Positions 6,521 to 8,308 of a DNA stretch of 8,308 bases are shown piece by piece (positions within the stretch are counted from its first letter, which is position 1; every line of letters begins with the position of its first letter). The notes below the pieces were generated by a model. That model saw nothing but the letters and a program-made list of their open reading frames with translations. It ran no database searches and was not told the origin of the DNA. The stretch is taken from contig JAITDV010000081.1 in assembly GCA_031282385.1 (NCBI GenBank), positions 1 through 8,308 on the forward strand, in the 5' to 3' direction. Made by a program: the position numbers and the translations under genes. Source of the DNA: Planctomycetaceae bacterium (lineage in GTDB: Bacteria; Planctomycetota; Planctomycetia; Pirellulales; Thermoguttaceae).

Positions 6521-7734
6521 TCAAAAAATGATTTGTACAATATCTTCTCCACATGCAGAACCCAACGCTCCCCAAATACCATAAGGCGATTGTCCTTTTT
6601 TGACTGGAGGAAGCGAAAGATCGCCGGTGTTTATACGATTTGAAATAAAATGAACCGAACCGTCCGCAAAACAAGTATTTACACCGCCAATATGGTAACT
6701 TGTCGACGCCATCGCAAAATGATAGTTCGACATACAGCTAGGTCCGTTGGGTGGAAATATTGTTGAGAATGAAGTAGAGAGCGGGTCGGATTTGTGCCAG
6801 AGTTTTCCGCCTTGATTATTTACCGCAGCGGATTGATTAAATGGATGACCCATTCTGATTGAACGGGTGATGTACTTATTGGCGGCAATGTTGTTGTAAA
6901 CGACGGAGAAATCAAGCGGTTTTTTTCCGTCGCCTGTCGGATCAGGTTCTGTCGTACCCGCCTTCCAACACATTGCGTAATACGTTTCAGTAACATAATT
7001 GGAATTGCGCCGTCCAAGACAACGTTCACTAAACATCACCGTATTGCTAACGCCATCGGTAATGTCGTTGTATTGGAGACTTTTTTTCATCTTGAATGTT
7101 CCGCGCCCAACTCCAATATCAGAATACGGATTATTAGCATCACGCGTCCAATTGAACGGAATATCTCCGCTGGAAACAAGATAGTTTGTAGAACCGGCAG
7201 CTTTGTTATAGAAAAGATTTTTTTTGCCCGTTAATTTTTCATTGGGACAAATCAATCCATCAACAATTACCGTCCACGCTCCTTGTCGCGTATGCGTCAA
7301 ATATTCACTGTCAGGCTCACCGGCAACTTTCTCTTCTTTAGCAATCGCTTCGGAAAGTACAACCTCGTCAAGATAAGGTAACAACACAACAAAAGCCGAG
7401 AATGCAAATCGAGATGGTAATTCCACTAAGTCTGTTTCTGTTCTTTCACGTTTGGGTGATCCAAAATTGTGTACAGGTAAAGAACCGAATGCTGAATTGT
7501 AATTTTGGCTTGCAAGACCAAGTTTACGAATTTTATCGGCACAGGTAGTTTTTAGATTTTCTAATTTGGCTGATTGAATCGCTGGAAAAAGTAACGCAAC
7601 AAGCGTACTAAACACCGCAATTACAATAACCAATTCAAGTAATGTAAAGGCAGGGACGCAAAATACAAAACTACGTCCCCCCCCCCCCCCTTATCTATTT
7701 TAACATTGTGGTAATTTTGGGGTGTTTTTTTCAT
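6521..7734 (-). CDS. DUF1559 pseudopilin, frame broken at a G14 tract (candidate phase-variable)
   Basis: The ATG at 7734 follows a good AAGGAG. It opens a frame MKKTPQNYHNVKIDK that enters a run of 14 G and, as written, drifts out of frame to end at a TAA at 7621-7623 after 37 residues. One base off, directly behind the run, lies RSFVFCVPA then FTLLELVIVIAVFSTLVALL, a clear prepilin signal with Glu at +5, followed by a full DUF1559 domain: ITDGVSNTVMFSER, FSTIFPPNGPSC, HIGGVNTCFADGSVHF (about residues 348-363) and GIWGALGSACGED. With 15 G the product is 404 residues with a 29-residue leader; with 12 G it is 403. In the domain frame a TAA lies directly before the run, so no upstream start can serve the G14 form; the first possible start there is a TTG at 7633, which would remove the cleavage site. 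The -1 residue is Ala rather than Gly. The intact remainder argues against an old pseudogene. A sequencing error in the homopolymer is the main alternative. Confidence 0.8.
7653..7679. repeat. Small hairpin abutting the G tract
   Basis: GGGACG (7653-7658) and CGTCCC (7674-7679) are complementary over 6 bp with a 15-base loop. The right arm includes three bases of the homopolymer. On the transcript the stem would sit at the 3' edge of the G run. Confidence 0.4.
7677..7690 (-). repeat. Homopolymer of 14 G (coding strand) in the leader of a pseudopilin
   Basis: Fourteen consecutive C on the plus strand are G on the coding strand. The tract encodes the Gly run in the cytoplasmic leader, before the prepilin cleavage site. 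G or C tracts of this length are known to slip during replication and act as on/off switches of surface genes in several pathogens, such as Campylobacter, Helicobacter and Neisseria. Confidence 0.9.
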
Positions 7735-7744
7735 TTTTAATTTT

Positions 7745-7750
7745 CTCCTT
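7745..7750 (-). promoter_or_regulatory. Shine-Dalgarno of the frame-broken pseudopilin gene
   Basis: AAGGAG on the minus strand lies 10 bases before the ATG at 7734. It shows that the true start is upstream of the G tract, and therefore that the tract lies inside the coding region. Confidence 0.7.
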
Positions 7751-8035
7751 ATTGTTAGGAAATTTTTAATTGTTTACATTCGAAATCTCGGTAAGTACGC
7801 GAGAAATCCAGTTTTCTATTTGAAATTGACAATCGATAAGCTAACGTTGTACTTCGTTATAAACGGTTATTTTTACTTTTTTGAATGGAAAGATCGAAGT
7901 AATAAATCTGATTGGGTTCAAAAAAATCTGTGTCATCTAGGCAAACAAGTTGCTTACTACAAACTTTTGTGGCGTTATTAGACACTATTTTAAAAGCCCG
8001 TCAACGGGGGGAGTAAAACAAAGAAAATTAGTAAC

Positions 8036-8055
8036 TAGTTGTCCCTGAAAAAGTC
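8036..8055 (-). repeat. 20-bp inverted repeat, right arm
   Basis: TAGTTGTCCCTGAAAAAGTC is the exact reverse complement of 95-114. Read on the minus strand it again gives DFFRDN followed by a stop (TAG here, TAA at the left arm). The flanks of the two arms are not similar. Confidence 0.7.
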
Positions 8056-8158
8056 ATTTGGTACTATAAATTCTGGGCTTATCTGGTTGCAATTTAGAGT
8101 TATAATTTGCAATATAGTTATTGTTTTATCCGAGATTTTCCTTAAACCTTGCAGATAT

Positions 8159-8308
8159 TAGACCTTTTCTCTAACCTAAAAATACATCTACGCAACAAAA
8201 AACCTACAACGAAAAACCGCCTTTAACTCCTCCGAGACCACCCCTAACCCCTCCGAAGGAGGGGAATAAGAATACGCCTCCGAGTGAGGCGAATAAGAAG
8301 AAACATCC
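8159..8308. mobile_element. Second copy of the MITE-like element, cut by the window edge
   Basis: From TAGACCTTTTC onward about 108 bp match the copy at 2832-2939 with about five substitutions. After that the sequence diverges: instead of the long right arm it has two short hairpins, CCCCTCC/GGAGGGG (8248-8264) and CGCCTC/GAGGCG (8275-8291). The right terminal repeat is not reached before the window ends, so it is unclear whether this copy is complete. Confidence 0.65.

Larger units (their letters stand above)
7735..8308. other. Gene-poor right edge with repeat elements
   Basis: No confident gene is seen. The region holds the ribosome binding site and presumably the promoter of the minus-strand pseudopilin cluster, although I could not find convincing -35 and -10 boxes. 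A plus-strand frame is open from 7715 to a TAG at 7979-7981 (88 codons) but has no ATG or GTG start. The right half contains the second arm of the 20-bp inverted repeat and a truncated copy of the MITE-like element. Confidence 0.5.

Noticed and set aside
7800..7860. TTGACA at about 7825 as a plus-strand promoter
   Set aside because: The -10 position has a poor match and no gene follows on the plus strand.
1..8308. CRISPR arrays, tRNA or rRNA genes
   Set aside because: No regularly spaced repeats, no cloverleaf with T-loop and no rRNA-like stretch was seen on either strand.

Overview
The window looks like low-GC planctomycete DNA, probably from an uncultured, possibly host-associated Pirellulales-like lineage. 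That is an inference from gene content: three DUF1559 pseudopilin-like proteins with a planctomycete-type 'transthyretin-like' lipoprotein between them, plus a DUF4340 membrane-anchored protein. All confident genes lie on the minus strand, so transcription runs from right to left.

Layout, right to left. (1) 7735-8308 is gene-poor. It holds a truncated copy of a dispersed repeat (8159 to the window edge), one arm of a 20-bp perfect inverted repeat (8036-8055) and an unexplained plus-strand open frame without a good start. (2) 6521-7734 is a DUF1559 pseudopilin whose reading frame is broken at a run of exactly 14 G (minus strand). A strong Shine-Dalgarno and ATG lie upstream of the run, and the canonical prepilin motif FTLLELV lies downstream, one base out of frame. 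(3) 5233-6378 is a second, intact DUF1559 protein. (4) 4684-5214 is a small lipoprotein. (5) 3438-4643 is a third DUF1559 protein, followed by a hairpin that is probably the terminator. Genes 2 to 4 of this row are closely spaced (18 and 40 bp) and probably co-transcribed. (6) 2132-3437 is about 1.3 kb without a credible gene. It carries a complete 167-bp MITE-like element with 11-bp terminal inverted repeats, TA included. (7) 380-2131 is a DUF4340 protein with an N-terminal membrane anchor and an unusual His/Asp/Asn tail, followed by a good intrinsic terminator. (8) 1-379 holds the other arm of the 20-bp inverted repeat.

How the genes may work together: DUF1559 proteins have type IV prepilin N-termini and are thought to be processed by a prepilin peptidase and assembled or anchored at the cell envelope. 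The lipoprotein may be an envelope partner. No pilus motor, secretin or peptidase is present here.

The most interesting signal is the G14 tract. One added base, or two removed, restores a complete 404- or 403-residue prepilin. Because the tract lies in the leader that would be cleaved off, in-frame length changes would leave the mature protein unchanged, which suits a phase-variation switch. A homopolymer sequencing or assembly error is the main alternative.
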